The position numbers and the translations under genes are program-made. Source: an uncultured Sulfitobacter sp. (GTDB taxonomy: Bacteria > Pseudomonadota > Alphaproteobacteria > Rhodobacterales > Rhodobacteraceae). From it: a DNA stretch of 64,000 nt. How positions within the stretch are numbered: the stretch's first letter is position 1; each line of letters opens with the position of its first letter. Location: positions 19,422 through 83,421 of the forward strand of contig NZ_CANMFS010000013.1 in assembly GCF_947497275.1 (NCBI RefSeq), in the 5' to 3' direction. Positions 50,226 through 59,211 of this stretch are shown here, in pieces. The notes under the pieces were generated by a model that saw nothing but the letters and a program-made list of their open reading frames with translations, searched no databases and was not told where the DNA came from.

Positions 50226-51116
50226 ATGTCTGAAATACTAGATTGCGACCCTAACAAGGGGTTTGTCGCTTTTCCCGTCGCCGTGTTTGACCTTGAACTG
50301 ACACCCGGCGCTTTCCGTACGCTCGCAGAACTGTGCCGCATGGCGAACGCCGAAGGCCAGTGCTGGCCATCTCTCGCACAGGTCGGACGCAAGCTTGGCC
50401 GTTCGCGCGCTGCTATCTCCGGTTATATTGCTGAACTGCGGGACGTTGGCGTGATCACCACCGAAGAACAGAAAATGGCGAACGGGTACAATTACCGCCT
50501 CCGCTACACCGTGACGTTCTGGAAAGAATGGCGCGCGGGCCTCGGAAAAAGCCGCAGGCGGGCTGAACGCACCGTTCAACCTGCTGAACGCCCGTTAGAA
50601 ACTAAAAATCATATTCATAATAATCACTCTCCGTCAAAGCCGTCGGAAGTGGTCGATATCCTTTCTGGGTGGAAGATCGCCGTTGGTAAGGCGCCCTACC
50701 CTGATTTTGAGAGCTGGCCTTCCGACACGCTGATCGCCAGGTCCCGTTCTGCCACCAACCGCGCGATACCTGTCAGCGATCGGCCAATATCCGCGGATAT
50801 TGACGCCGCACTTTCCAGATTTTTCGCCAATGTTGGCCTGAAATCGGCGCCGCCGCTCGGCATTGGCCCTGCGCTGGTTGCGTACTTGCCGACGCAGGCC
50901 GCGCTTGCCAGGTTGATTTGCGCGTTGCAGGAGGACTGGCAGCCGCATTGGCGTAAACCGCCAAGCAAGTTTCAGCTGATCCGGCTCTGCAAGGCTTTGC
51001 CAGTCATCTCTGATGCAGCGACCGAACAGAAACTTCTGAAATCCTATCTGCGACGGTGGAAACTCTACCGCGAACGGTTGCCCTCGGCGGCAATCTCCGC
51101 CACGGTCGCGGCGTAG
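50226..51116 (+). CDS. Winged-helix putative plasmid replication initiator
   Basis: A 296-aa protein. The start at 50226 is supported by AAGGAG 5 nt upstream; an ATG at 50103 has no such site and lies in a hairpin. The N-terminal domain is a helix-turn-helix (about residues 25-85, LAQVGRKLGRSRAAISGYIAEL) of the HTH_36 type often seen in replication proteins. A basic linker (GLGKSRRRAERT) and a C-terminal helical region follow. Its position upstream of parA-parB suggests the initiator of the replicon, but it is not obviously RepC, Rep_3 or DnaA-like, so the assignment is inferred. Confidence 0.6.
   Translation: MSEILDCDPNKGFVAFPVAVFDLELTPGAFRTLAELCRMANAEGQCWPSLAQVGRKLGRSRAAISGYIAELRDVGVITTEEQKMANGYNYRLRYTVTFWKEWRAGLGKSRRRAERTVQPAERPLETKNHIHNNHSPSKPSEVVDILSGWKIAVGKAPYPDFESWPSDTLIARSRSATNRAIPVSDRPISADIDAALSRFFANVGLKSAPPLGIGPALVAYLPTQAALARLICALQEDWQPHWRKPPSKFQLIRLCKALPVISDAATEQKLLKSYLRRWKLYRERLPSAAISATVAA
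50785..50802. repeat. Palindrome copy 1: ATATCCGCGGATAT core
   Basis: An 18-bp perfect palindrome, CAATATCCG/CGGATATTG, inside the putative rep gene. It is one of three copies of the 14-bp core ATATCCGCGGATAT in the window, all within 4 kb of one another. Candidate ParB-binding (parS) or ParA operator site. Confidence 0.7.
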
Positions 51117-51118
51117 AA

Positions 51119-51132
51119 ATATCCGCGGATAT
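51119..51132. repeat. Palindrome copy 2: ATATCCGCGGATAT, in front of parA
   Basis: Exact 14-bp copy between the rep stop codon and the parA ATG (7 nt before it). This position suits autoregulation of parAB or a partition site. Confidence 0.75.
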
Positions 51133-51139
51133 AATAATA

Positions 51140-52471
51140 ATGGCCTACGGACAGTTCGAGCAGTTCATTCGCAATCTCAGCCGCGTCATGGCGCAGGTGA
51201 ATACCAAACTCCAGCGGGATCTAACCATGCGCAGCCGTGTCTCGCGCCGGTTTTCGCAGACGGAAGTGTCGGAGTTTCTTGGTGTTGACGTGACATACCT
51301 TGCGCGCATTGCCAAGGATGAACCACATTATCCCGAAGGCGAACGGATCGGTCGGGAGCGTAGCTTCTCTCCCTCCGAAATCCTGACCATCCGCGGGATC
51401 CTTGCAAGTCGCCCCGGCGCACGGCGGGATCACCTGTACTGGCGCCAGCGCGGCGATCCGCTCAAGGTGATCACCTTTGGCGCGCAAAAAGGCGGCACGG
51501 GAAAATCCCTGACTGCCGCCCATTTCGCACAGTACCTGTCGTTGTTCTACGGCTTGCGCGTCGGGGTGATCGACGCCGATCCGCAGGCTACTGCAAGTCT
51601 GTATTTCGCGGATGCGGACCTGCCGCTCTTCGCGCCCGACACGCCGACGCTTGCGGAATTTATGGGCGTTGACGATCCCGGCGCGTCCGAGTTGACGCCG
51701 CGCACGGTGGAGGAGCTGAACGCAATCTGGCGTCCGACGCCTTGGCCCGGTGTGCGCCTGATCCCGGGCGGCGCAAATATTCAAAATGGCGACATCAGCC
51801 TGTTTTTTCTATCCCAGCGCGGCGGCGTGCCGGTCTACCGTGTGCTGCGCGATGCGATTGCGGAGTGGGACGCGGCGCATCCGCCTGCGACTTCAGTTAG
51901 CGAGCTGCGCAACGCCGAGGGGGCATTCGACCCTACCCGCCTCGAATCCGCATTGAACGAGGCGCTAGACGTGATCATAATCGACCAGCAGCCATCGCTG
52001 ACCTTGATGCAATTGAACGGCCTGATAGCGGCGGACAGCGTGGTAATCCCACAAACGATGAAGGGGTTCGATCTGGCCACGCTTGCGACGTACATCGGGA
52101 ATATCGGGGAGTACTTGGAATTCATCATGGGGTTCGAAGCCGATCTAGAGATCGGCAACGGCAACCATGTGGTGTTGCCGACCATCGTGCAAGAGCAGAA
52201 CAATCAGGATACCGACCAGATCCTCGATCTGTACCGCCGTTCCCCGCGCGAGATCAGCCAGGTGTGGTACAATCGTTCCGACGCGATTGCCAACGCAGCG
52301 GAGGAGTATAAAAGCATCTACGAATACTTGCCGCCCCGCACTCGCCGCGCTTCGGCCAAGGCATTCATGGCAAACGCAAATGCCGTGAATGACGGCTTGG
52401 TCGCACGGGTATTGCCGCATTTACCCACGCGTGGGTTCGCGGATGAATTCATCAAGGAAAGGTGGAGCTGA
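51140..52471 (+). CDS. parA: ParA family partition ATPase (type Ia, N-terminal HTH)
   Basis: A 443-aa ParA. An N-terminal helix-turn-helix region (about residues 33-90, SQTEVSEFLGVDVTYLARIAK) marks the type Ia plasmid class, whose members also repress their own operon. The deviant Walker A motif KGGTGKS is at residues 117-123, with VGVIDADPQATAS and IIIDQQPSLTLM as later Walker motifs. It moves plasmid copies together with ParB. The ATG directly follows a 14-bp palindrome. Its TGA overlaps the parB ATG by one base. RepA of repABC plasmids is the nearest well-known relative. Confidence 0.9.
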   Translation: MAYGQFEQFIRNLSRVMAQVNTKLQRDLTMRSRVSRRFSQTEVSEFLGVDVTYLARIAKDEPHYPEGERIGRERSFSPSEILTIRGILASRPGARRDHLYWRQRGDPLKVITFGAQKGGTGKSLTAAHFAQYLSLFYGLRVGVIDADPQATASLYFADADLPLFAPDTPTLAEFMGVDDPGASELTPRTVEELNAIWRPTPWPGVRLIPGGANIQNGDISLFFLSQRGGVPVYRVLRDAIAEWDAAHPPATSVSELRNAEGAFDPTRLESALNEALDVIIIDQQPSLTLMQLNGLIAADSVVIPQTMKGFDLATLATYIGNIGEYLEFIMGFEADLEIGNGNHVVLPTIVQEQNNQDTDQILDLYRRSPREISQVWYNRSDAIANAAEEYKSIYEYLPPRTRRASAKAFMANANAVNDGLVARVLPHLPTRGFADEFIKERWS

Positions 52472-53388
52472 TGGCCCGTAAACGCAAACTGGACGCGACA
52501 ACCGTACCCCTTGAAGACGAGATCGGCGCAGAGGGCAAGCCTGGCATGGGTGGCATGTGGGGCGGCACCGCCATGAACATGCTGCGCCAGCGTCTGGAAG
52601 ATACCCGTGCCACTCTCAGCGACGGAATCCTCAACGGCACCGTCGCGATCGAGTTGTTGCCCTCGCAGATCGAGGATCCGAACGGCAGCGACCGCATAAC
52701 CGGCTGGGAGGACGACCCGGAGTTCGCCGCGCTGGTCGACAATATCAAGCGGCGCGGCCAGACGCAGGCGATCCGCGTGCGGCCCAAAAACCCCGACTGG
52801 CAACCCGATCACGACCACCCACTCGACACGGCGGATCAGTTCATCATCCAGTCGGGGCGCAGACGTCTGGCGGCGTGCCGGCAGCTTGACCGCAAGGTGG
52901 TCGCGGTCCTGTCCACTGTCGAGGGCGAAGCCGCGCTCGCCGATCTCGAAGAGCGGTTTCACGAGAACACCATGCGCAAGAACCTGTCAGGGTTCGAAGA
53001 ACTGTTGTCGGTCGGTTTGATCGCCGATGCGCTCGGCGATCTGTCGCAACACGAGATTGCGCAGCGATTGTCAGTCAGTCAGAACGATGTGTCTTTGGGC
53101 CGCGCCTGTGTCGAGTTGCACGACAGGATCATTGCCGAAATTGATATTGCGGCCACACCAAAGCGGGCGTTCCGCGAGATTATTCCGCGTCTGCGGGGCA
53201 AGTCCGAAGCCCCGAAGCCGCCGAAGACAAAGACGCAAGTGAGCAGGGCGGAGAACGGCGATGTTCATGTCGCGGTTAAGCGGGCGGCAAGCGGTGATCT
53301 GACGGTGACGCTCAAAGCGGGCGCGGTCGATCCCGACTGGCTGGCGCAGGCGGTGGCGCAGCTTGTCGCGGGCAAGAAGAACGCCTGA
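52471..53388 (+). CDS. parB: ParB family partition protein
   Basis: A 305-aa ParB. The N-terminal CTPase domain shows the box motif GRRRLAACR at residues 129-137 and ENTMRKNLS at 165-173, followed by a helix-turn-helix (LSQHEIAQRLSVSQNDVSLG) that binds the parS palindrome. A basic, Pro/Lys-rich segment (KSEAPKPPKTKTQ) leads to a C-terminal domain. It works with ParA in segregating the replicon. It is translationally coupled to parA, and fructose-bisphosphatase starts 17 nt downstream. Confidence 0.9.
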   Translation: MARKRKLDATTVPLEDEIGAEGKPGMGGMWGGTAMNMLRQRLEDTRATLSDGILNGTVAIELLPSQIEDPNGSDRITGWEDDPEFAALVDNIKRRGQTQAIRVRPKNPDWQPDHDHPLDTADQFIIQSGRRRLAACRQLDRKVVAVLSTVEGEAALADLEERFHENTMRKNLSGFEELLSVGLIADALGDLSQHEIAQRLSVSQNDVSLGRACVELHDRIIAEIDIAATPKRAFREIIPRLRGKSEAPKPPKTKTQVSRAENGDVHVAVKRAASGDLTVTLKAGAVDPDWLAQAVAQLVAGKKNA

Positions 53389-53405
53389 AAAGGAAAGGAA
53401 AGACG

Positions 53406-54389
53406 ATGACACAAATGACATTGCGACAGCATCTGAGAGCGGGCTCAACGGACACTGATCTGATGATCCTGTTCGAGGACATCGCGGAGGCCTGTCGCAT
53501 GATTGCGGACGAGGTGCGGCATGGGGCGTTCGCGGGCAATCTGGGGGCCGCCGGAACACAGAACGTTCAGGGCGAGGCACAGAAGGCGCTGGATGTGATT
53601 TCGGACGAGATATTCCAGGCGCAGGTGGGGAGGAACACGCGGGTCGCGGCATTGGTGTCTGAGGAAGTGGACGCGGTAAACTGGCGCAAGGATACCCCGC
53701 AAGCGGGCGATTTCATCGTCTATTACGATCCGCTGGATGGCTCTTCGAATTTGGATGTGAACCTGTCGGTTGGCACGATTTTTTCCATTGTCCGTCTGGA
53801 TGCGTCAATCGAGACAACGGACAGCGCGGTGCAGATCAAGGGTACCGCGCAGATCGCTGCAGGCTATGCGATCTACGGGCCTTCCACCGGTCTGGTGATC
53901 ACGACCGGGCAGGGGGTCGACGGGTTTACGCACCACCCCGGAAGCGGTTCCTTCCTGCTGACACAACCTGATATGACAATCCCCCCTGAGACGCAGGAAT
54001 TCGCGATCAACGCATCGCGCTACGATCTGTGGGAGGCGCCTGTGCGCCAGTATATCGACGGTTGCCTGCGTGGCGTGGATGGTCCGCGTGGCAAGACATT
54101 CAATATGCGCTGGTGTGCTTCGATGGTAGCGGATGTGCACCGGATCCTGACGCGCGGCGGCGTGTTCCTGTATCCAAAGGACAGTGGCAACGCGGCACAG
54201 GGCGGCAAGCTGCGCCTCATGTACGAGGCGAACCCAATGGGAATGCTGGTCGAGGCGGCAGGCGGTGCGTCGTCCACCGGAACCGGCCGTATTCTCGAAG
54301 TTGTCCCGACCGGCCACCATCAGCGTGTGCCGGTTATTCTGGGATCAAAACATGAGGTGGCCGTGATCGAAGATTACCACACAAAGTAG
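53406..54389 (+). CDS. fbp: Class I fructose-1,6-bisphosphatase
   Basis: A 327-aa class I FBPase. The metal/substrate motif DPLDGSSN is at residues 108-115, preceded by ALVSEEVD (metal-binding Glu), and the C-terminal YEANPMGMLVEAAGG is conserved. It hydrolyses fructose-1,6-bisphosphate to fructose-6-phosphate for gluconeogenesis. GGAAAGGAAAG precedes the ATG. It lies 17 nt after parB on the same strand, so it may be read from the par transcript, and it precedes the glycerol genes, whose product feeds gluconeogenesis. Confidence 0.93.
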   Translation: MTQMTLRQHLRAGSTDTDLMILFEDIAEACRMIADEVRHGAFAGNLGAAGTQNVQGEAQKALDVISDEIFQAQVGRNTRVAALVSEEVDAVNWRKDTPQAGDFIVYYDPLDGSSNLDVNLSVGTIFSIVRLDASIETTDSAVQIKGTAQIAAGYAIYGPSTGLVITTGQGVDGFTHHPGSGSFLLTQPDMTIPPETQEFAINASRYDLWEAPVRQYIDGCLRGVDGPRGKTFNMRWCASMVADVHRILTRGGVFLYPKDSGNAAQGGKLRLMYEANPMGMLVEAAGGASSTGTGRILEVVPTGHHQRVPVILGSKHEVAVIEDYHTK

Positions 54390-54413
54390 TCTCTATCCCG
54401 CGTATCAGAGACT
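54388..54413. terminator. Hairpin between convergent fbp and gntR
   Basis: AGTCTCT (54388-54394) pairs with AGAGACT (54407-54413) around a 12-nt loop, followed by TTCTT on the plus strand. It overlaps both stop codons and probably ends transcription from both sides. Confidence 0.55.
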
Positions 54414-55058
54414 TTCTTCAAGGCCTTGTGCGATATGTGCATGACCTTGAAGAATATCCTGATGGACGGCTTCGCCGACCGCTTCGTAATCCTGATCGCG
54501 CAGGGCCGCGAGAGCGACTTGGTGCATATCGGGCAGTAACTGTGCATCGGCGCGCATGACCATCACCCGCAGCGATGGCCCGGCGCGCAACCAATGCGAA
54601 GCAGCTGTGGACATCAGGATTTCCGCTTCGGAATGGGCATAGAGGGTCCAGTGAAACGCGTGGTTATGGCGTAAATATCCGCGGATATCGCCCTGCTCGA
54701 TTGCGTCGTTGACGCGTGCGTCGATCGCTTCGAGCGTGTCAATGTCCGCGCTTTCCATCGCAACGGCGGCAAGGCGCGCGATCTGTGGCTCGATACCGGT
54801 GCGTGCGTAAGTCAGCTCCTGTAGCTGGTCCATGGTAAGCTGCGGCACAACCACGCGGCGGTTGTCGCTGGCGCGCAATGCGCCTTCGGCGGTCAGGCGG
54901 CGTATTGCCTCACGCGCGGGGGTGATACCGGCGCCAAGGCGGTCGACGATACCCTGAATTGTCACCGCCTCGCCGGGCGTCAATTCTCCAAACAGGATCA
55001 GATCGCGTGCGGCGCGATAGACAAGCTCGTGGCTCGGGACATTCGGGGTGTCGGTCAT
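54405..55058 (-). CDS. GntR family regulator, FCD (FadR C-terminal) subfamily
   Basis: A 217-aa regulator. The winged helix is at about residues 10-75 (ITPAREAIRRLTAEGAL is the recognition region) and the all-helical FCD domain follows, with HNHAFHWTLYAHS and HQVALAALRDQD supplying the usual metal-binding His residues. It is encoded 76 nt after glpK on the same strand. The ATG at 55058 fits family length; an in-frame ATG at 55118 is possible. The ATATCCGCGGATAT palindrome (54675-54688) lies inside its coding region. Confidence 0.85.
   Translation of the reverse strand: MTDTPNVPSHELVYRAARDLILFGELTPGEAVTIQGIVDRLGAGITPAREAIRRLTAEGALRASDNRRVVVPQLTMDQLQELTYARTGIEPQIARLAAVAMESADIDTLEAIDARVNDAIEQGDIRGYLRHNHAFHWTLYAHSEAEILMSTAASHWLRAGPSLRVMVMRADAQLLPDMHQVALAALRDQDYEAVGEAVHQDILQGHAHIAQGLEESL
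54675..54688. repeat. Palindrome copy 3: ATATCCGCGGATAT
   Basis: Exact 14-bp copy of the palindrome found in rep and before parA, here within the gntR coding region about 1.3 kb downstream of parB. It is positioned as a possible distal parS site. Confidence 0.65.
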
Positions 55059-55134
55059 CTTGCAGCCTGTGCAGTGTTTCGAAAACCGGTTATCGCAAGT
55101 TTCCGCATCTTTGACCATGCCTTACTATTGGTTG

Positions 55135-56628
55135 CTACACAGACAGCGTTGCGCGCAGGGCGCGACCCCATGCGGCATAGCGGGCTTCTCTGTCATCTGG
55201 ATCCATCACGGGGGTGAAGGTTCGCTCCACGGCCCAACCGGCGGCAAAAGCTTCCATGTCCGGATAGATCCCGGCGTGCATCCCGGCCAACCAGGCCGCC
55301 CCGAGCGCGGTCGTTTCCAGGTTGGCGGGTCGGTCAACAGGCGCGTCGATGACATCACTGAGAAACTGCATGGCCCAATCGCTCGATGCCAGACCGCCGT
55401 CCACACGCAGCGTCGGAGCAGCGACGGTGTCTTGCCAGTCCGCGTGCATCGCCTCCAGCAGATCGCGGGTCTGAAAGCCGACACTTTCCAGCGCGGCGCG
55501 CGCCATTTCGGCGGGTCCGGTGCCCCGTGTCAGTCCGAAGATCGCGCCGCGACAGTCGGGATTCCAATAGGGTGCGCCAAGGCCCGCAAAAGCAGGAACG
55601 ATGATCACTTCTTGCGCGGGATCGGCGCGGTCGGCCAATGCGTGGGTCTCAGACGCCTGCGAGATGATGCCCAGACCGTCGCGCAGCCACTGCACAACCG
55701 CACCGGCGACAAAAATCGACCCTTCAAGGGCATAGGTCGGCGTGCCGTCAAGCTGATAGGCGATGGTAGTGAGAAGCCGGTTTTGCGAAGTCACTGGCGT
55801 GGTGCCGGTGTTCAGCAGGGCAAAGCAGCCGGTGCCGTAGGTGGATTTCACCATGCCGGGGGCAAAGCAGGCCTGACCGACGGTTGCGGCCTGCTGGTCG
55901 CCCGCGACGCCGGTGATGGGGATGCGCGGACCGAAAATCTCGCTGTCGGTGTGGCCGAACTCAGCGGCGCAGTCTTTCACCTCGGGCAGCATCTCCAACG
56001 GAATGTCGAGCGCATCGCAGATCTCCGCGCTCCAGGTGCCACGATGGATATCGTACAGCATCGTGCGCGCGGCGTTGGTGGCATCGGTAACGTGGACCGC
56101 GCCGCCGGTCAAATGCCAGATCAGAAAACTGTCGACGGTGCCGAATTTCACAGTGCCGGCGCGCGCGCGGTGGCGGGCATCGTCGTGGCGGTCAAGGATC
56201 CATTTCAGCTTGGTTCCCGAGAAGTAGGGGTCGAGCAGCAGACCGGTCTGCGCGACGATCAGATCTTCGAGACCTGCGTCACGCAGGGTCCGGCACATCG
56301 TGGCGGTGCGCCTGTCCTGCCAGACGATAGCGCGGCCCAGCGTCTCGCCGGTCTCGGTATCCCAGACGATGGTGGTTTCACGTTGGTTCGTGATCCCGAT
56401 GGCGGCAATATCCTGCGCGGTGCAGACCCCCTGTTCAAGCGCCGCGCGGCAGGTGCGCAGGGTGGTCTGCCACAGATCCTGCGGGTCGTGTTCGACCCAT
56501 CCCGATTGCGGGAAGTGCTGCTTGAATTCTTCCTGGGCCGTGGCGACGACCTGCATCTGTTGATCAAAGATCAGCGCGCGGGAAGATGTGGTGCCTTGGT
56601 CGATGGCGAGAATATGGCGGGCGGTCAT
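55135..56628 (-). CDS. glpK: Glycerol kinase
   Basis: A 497-aa FGGY-family kinase of standard glycerol kinase length. The N-terminal phosphate motif DQGTTSSRA begins at D10, and [13 protein letters not shown] and the C-terminal [19 protein letters not shown] are glycerol-kinase specific. It makes sn-glycerol-3-phosphate from glycerol and ATP. It overlaps glpD by four bases, so the kinase and dehydrogenase are co-translated. No glycerol facilitator gene is seen. Confidence 0.95.
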   Translation of the reverse strand: MTARHILAIDQGTTSSRALIFDQQMQVVATAQEEFKQHFPQSGWVEHDPQDLWQTTLRTCRAALEQGVCTAQDIAAIGITNQRETTIVWDTETGETLGRAIVWQDRRTATMCRTLRDAGLEDLIVAQTGLLLDPYFSGTKLKWILDRHDDARHRARAGTVKFGTVDSFLIWHLTGGAVHVTDATNAARTMLYDIHRGTWSAEICDALDIPLEMLPEVKDCAAEFGHTDSEIFGPRIPITGVAGDQQAATVGQACFAPGMVKSTYGTGCFALLNTGTTPVTSQNRLLTTIAYQLDGTPTYALEGSIFVAGAVVQWLRDGLGIISQASETHALADRADPAQEVIIVPAFAGLGAPYWNPDCRGAIFGLTRGTGPAEMARAALESVGFQTRDLLEAMHADWQDTVAAPTLRVDGGLASSDWAMQFLSDVIDAPVDRPANLETTALGAAWLAGMHAGIYPDMEAFAAGWAVERTFTPVMDPDDREARYAAWGRALRATLSV

Positions 56629-58196
56629 GCGGGCTCCGTCAGTGTTGTCACGAAAGCATCAAGCGCGGTAGCGGCCGGTTTGTCCAGCAGCAGACCCAGT
56701 TTGGAGCGGCGCCACAGGATGTCGTCGGCGCTGCGGGCATATTCGGTTCGAACCAGATAGCGGACTTCGGCTTCCGTCAGGGTTGCACCGAAGTCCCGGC
56801 CCAAGTCGGCGGCGGTCTGGGCCGGGCCAAGGACACTGCGCGCATCGGTTCCGTAGGCGCGGATCAACCGACGCGCCCAGGCTGCACCCAGAAACGGATA
56901 ATCGCGGCGCAGCGCGTCGATCAGCGCATCGACATCCGACACATCGAAATCCCCGCCCGGCAAAGGCGCACCGGCGGTCCAATGTGGGGCTAACGCGGGG
57001 AAATGTGGCGCAAGCTTGCCCATCGCGTCTTCGGCCAGTTTGCGGTACGTCGTGATCTTGCCCCCGAATATATTAAGGATGGGGGCACCGGTATCATCCA
57101 GTTTCAGAACGTAGTCGCGTGTCGCGGCAGTGGCGGTTTTTGCACCGTCGTCATAAAGGGGCCGCACGCCGGAATAGGTCCAGACGACATCATCGACGGT
57201 AATGTCGTGTTTGAGGTACGCGTTCACGAACGAGATAAGGTAATCGCGTTCTTCAGGCGTACATTCGGGCTTCTTATCTGCATCGTGGTGCTCGATGTCG
57301 GTGGTGCCGATCAGCGTGAAATCGGACTCGTAGGGAATCGCGAAAACGATGCGACCGTCCGTGCCCTGAAAGAAGTAGCATTTATCATGGCTATAAAGGA
57401 GTTTTGTGACGATATGGCTGCCGCGCACGAGCCGCACCCCTTCGGTTGAATTGATGCGCACGGTGTTCTGGATAATGTCACCGACCCACGGGCCACCCGC
57501 GTTCACGAGAATTCGCGCGCGATGGGTCCGGGGGCCGTGCACGCCGTCGGTTTCGATCTGCCACAGACCGTCCGCGCGCGTTGCCGATATCACACGCGTT
57601 CGGGTCAGGACCGTCGCGCCAAGCCGCGCTGCATCGCGGGCATTGAGCACAACGAGGCGACTGTCCTCGATCCAGCAGTCGGAGTATTCGAACGCACGCG
57701 CGAACCGGTCGTCAAGCGCCGCGCCCTCCGGCGTGCCGCGCAGGGAAAGGGTGCGCGTGGCGGGCAATATCCTGCGCCCACCAAGGTGGTCATAAAGGAA
57801 GAGACCAGCACGGATCATCCACGCGGGCCTGCGTCCCTTTATCCATGGCATCACCGTGTTGATCAGTTTGGAAACCGGCGTTTCACCTTCGAACCGCATA
57901 TCCGGGTGATAGGGCAGCACAAAGCGCATCGGCCAGCTGATGTGCGGCATCGCCCGGAGCAGGACCTCGCGTTCGGCGAGCGCGTGCCGCACCAGATTGA
58001 TTTCGAAGTATTCGAGATAGCGCAGACCGCCGTGAAACAGCTTGGTCGAGGCGGATGAGGTGGCGGAGGCCAGATCGTTCATCTCGGCCAGTGTCACCGA
58101 CAGGCCCCGTCCGGCGGCGTCCCGGGCGATGCCGCAGCCGTTCACGCCGCCGCCGATGATGAAGATGTCCGTAGGGGCGGGTGTGATCCGGGTCAT
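56625..58196 (-). CDS. glpD: Aerobic glycerol-3-phosphate dehydrogenase
   Basis: A 523-aa FAD-dependent GlpD. The FAD motif GGGVNGCG is at residues 15-22, followed by [21 protein letters not shown], which is highly characteristic. The C-terminal domain continues through [15 protein letters not shown]. It oxidises glycerol-3-phosphate to dihydroxyacetone phosphate at the inner membrane, passing electrons to quinone. The start at 58196 puts the FAD motif at the usual distance from the N-terminus. It lies between the IclR regulator and glpK on one transcript. Confidence 0.94.
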   Translation of the reverse strand: MTRITPAPTDIFIIGGGVNGCGIARDAAGRGLSVTLAEMNDLASATSSASTKLFHGGLRYLEYFEINLVRHALAEREVLLRAMPHISWPMRFVLPYHPDMRFEGETPVSKLINTVMPWIKGRRPAWMIRAGLFLYDHLGGRRILPATRTLSLRGTPEGAALDDRFARAFEYSDCWIEDSRLVVLNARDAARLGATVLTRTRVISATRADGLWQIETDGVHGPRTHRARILVNAGGPWVGDIIQNTVRINSTEGVRLVRGSHIVTKLLYSHDKCYFFQGTDGRIVFAIPYESDFTLIGTTDIEHHDADKKPECTPEERDYLISFVNAYLKHDITVDDVVWTYSGVRPLYDDGAKTATAATRDYVLKLDDTGAPILNIFGGKITTYRKLAEDAMGKLAPHFPALAPHWTAGAPLPGGDFDVSDVDALIDALRRDYPFLGAAWARRLIRAYGTDARSVLGPAQTAADLGRDFGATLTEAEVRYLVRTEYARSADDILWRRSKLGLLLDKPAATALDAFVTTLTEPA

Positions 58197-58278
58197 TCGG
58201 CTGCCTTCTTGGCGGGGCGGGCAGGGGACGTTGACCCGTGGTACCGGTATGCCGCGGGCATGGCAAGATTGCCGCGCG

Positions 58279-59058
58279 CTAGAACGATGCGCGCGTATGC
58301 GGGACGATAGCCTGCGCGGATTCGAGAATATAAGGCAGGGCGTCCTGCAATATCCGTTCCATCGGCCAGAGCCGCGATGGAAACGAGCATTGCACGGCGC
58401 TGAAGGCCGTTCCGTCATGTCCTTTCACAGGGGCGGCGATGCCCGTCTGGTCCATGATCATCTGGTCCTGGGTAATCGCGTATCCCTGCGTGCGCGCCTG
58501 ATCGAGGGCCGCGCGGATGGTGCCGCGATCCTGCGTGGTGCTGGGAGTGAATTGTTCGATTGCCCAGTTATTGATCGCGTCGTCGGTTTTTTCGGCGGGC
58601 CAGGTGGAAACGATGGCCCGCCCCGCGGCAGCGTTCAGGGCGGGCAAACGGCGTCCTACAATCGTGCTGGCGAACTGACTGCTCTTGCCGGGAATGCGGC
58701 TGACATAGAGGATATGGTCGCCGGAGATCTCTGCCAGATTGACGGTGACACCGAACCGTTGCGACAGATCGATGAGTGTCGGCATGGCAAGACCGACCAA
58801 CGGATCGGACCAGAAATAGACATATGCAAGCTGTAGCCAGGCGTGGGATGGGCGAAAGCGCCTTGTTTTAGGGTCCTTGTCCAGCATCCCTTCGAGGTGA
58901 AGCGTATTTGCCAGCCGCTGTGTCGCGCTTTTCTCCAGGCCCGTGCGTTGCGACAATTCCGCCAGCGATAGGTCGGTCGCGGACTGGTCGAACGCGCGCA
59001 GCAACCGCAGACCTTTTGCCAGCGAGGCCACATAGAGCGTATTTTGCTTTCCGGTCAT
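58279..59058 (-). CDS. IclR family transcriptional regulator
   Basis: A 259-aa IclR protein with the N-terminal winged helix at about residues 8-68 (LAELSQRTGLEKSATQRLANTL) and a C-terminal effector domain (TVNLAEISGDHILYVSRIPG). It starts the minus-strand set iclR-glpD-glpK-gntR and is divergent from the peptide-transporter operon. It may control both. Glycerol genes are more often governed by DeoR-type GlpR, so its effector is uncertain. Confidence 0.85.
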   Translation of the reverse strand: MTGKQNTLYVASLAKGLRLLRAFDQSATDLSLAELSQRTGLEKSATQRLANTLHLEGMLDKDPKTRRFRPSHAWLQLAYVYFWSDPLVGLAMPTLIDLSQRFGVTVNLAEISGDHILYVSRIPGKSSQFASTIVGRRLPALNAAAGRAIVSTWPAEKTDDAINNWAIEQFTPSTTQDRGTIRAALDQARTQGYAITQDQMIMDQTGIAAPVKGHDGTAFSAVQCSFPSRLWPMERILQDALPYILESAQAIVPHTRASF

Positions 59059-59211
59059 GGGTCAGTCTCCAACCGCCGCCGGCGGAATAATTTTGCTTGA
59101 CTTGCGGGGGCGGTCTCACGCTAGGCTTATCACTAATCAATCCACAATATTAATATATAATACGAGAGCAACCTCAATTGTCCGTACAGGGACACAAACG
59201 GAGACAGCATC
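59059..59211. promoter_or_regulatory. Divergent promoter region of iclR and the dpp operon
   Basis: It contains the palindrome CCGCCGGCGG (59076-59085), a candidate -35 TTGACT (59097-59102) with TAGGCT (59122-59127) 19 bp further, an A+T-rich block with TATAAT (59156-59161), and TGTCC-N6-GGACA (59079+100 region: 59179-59194). Assignment of individual sites is tentative. Confidence 0.45.
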
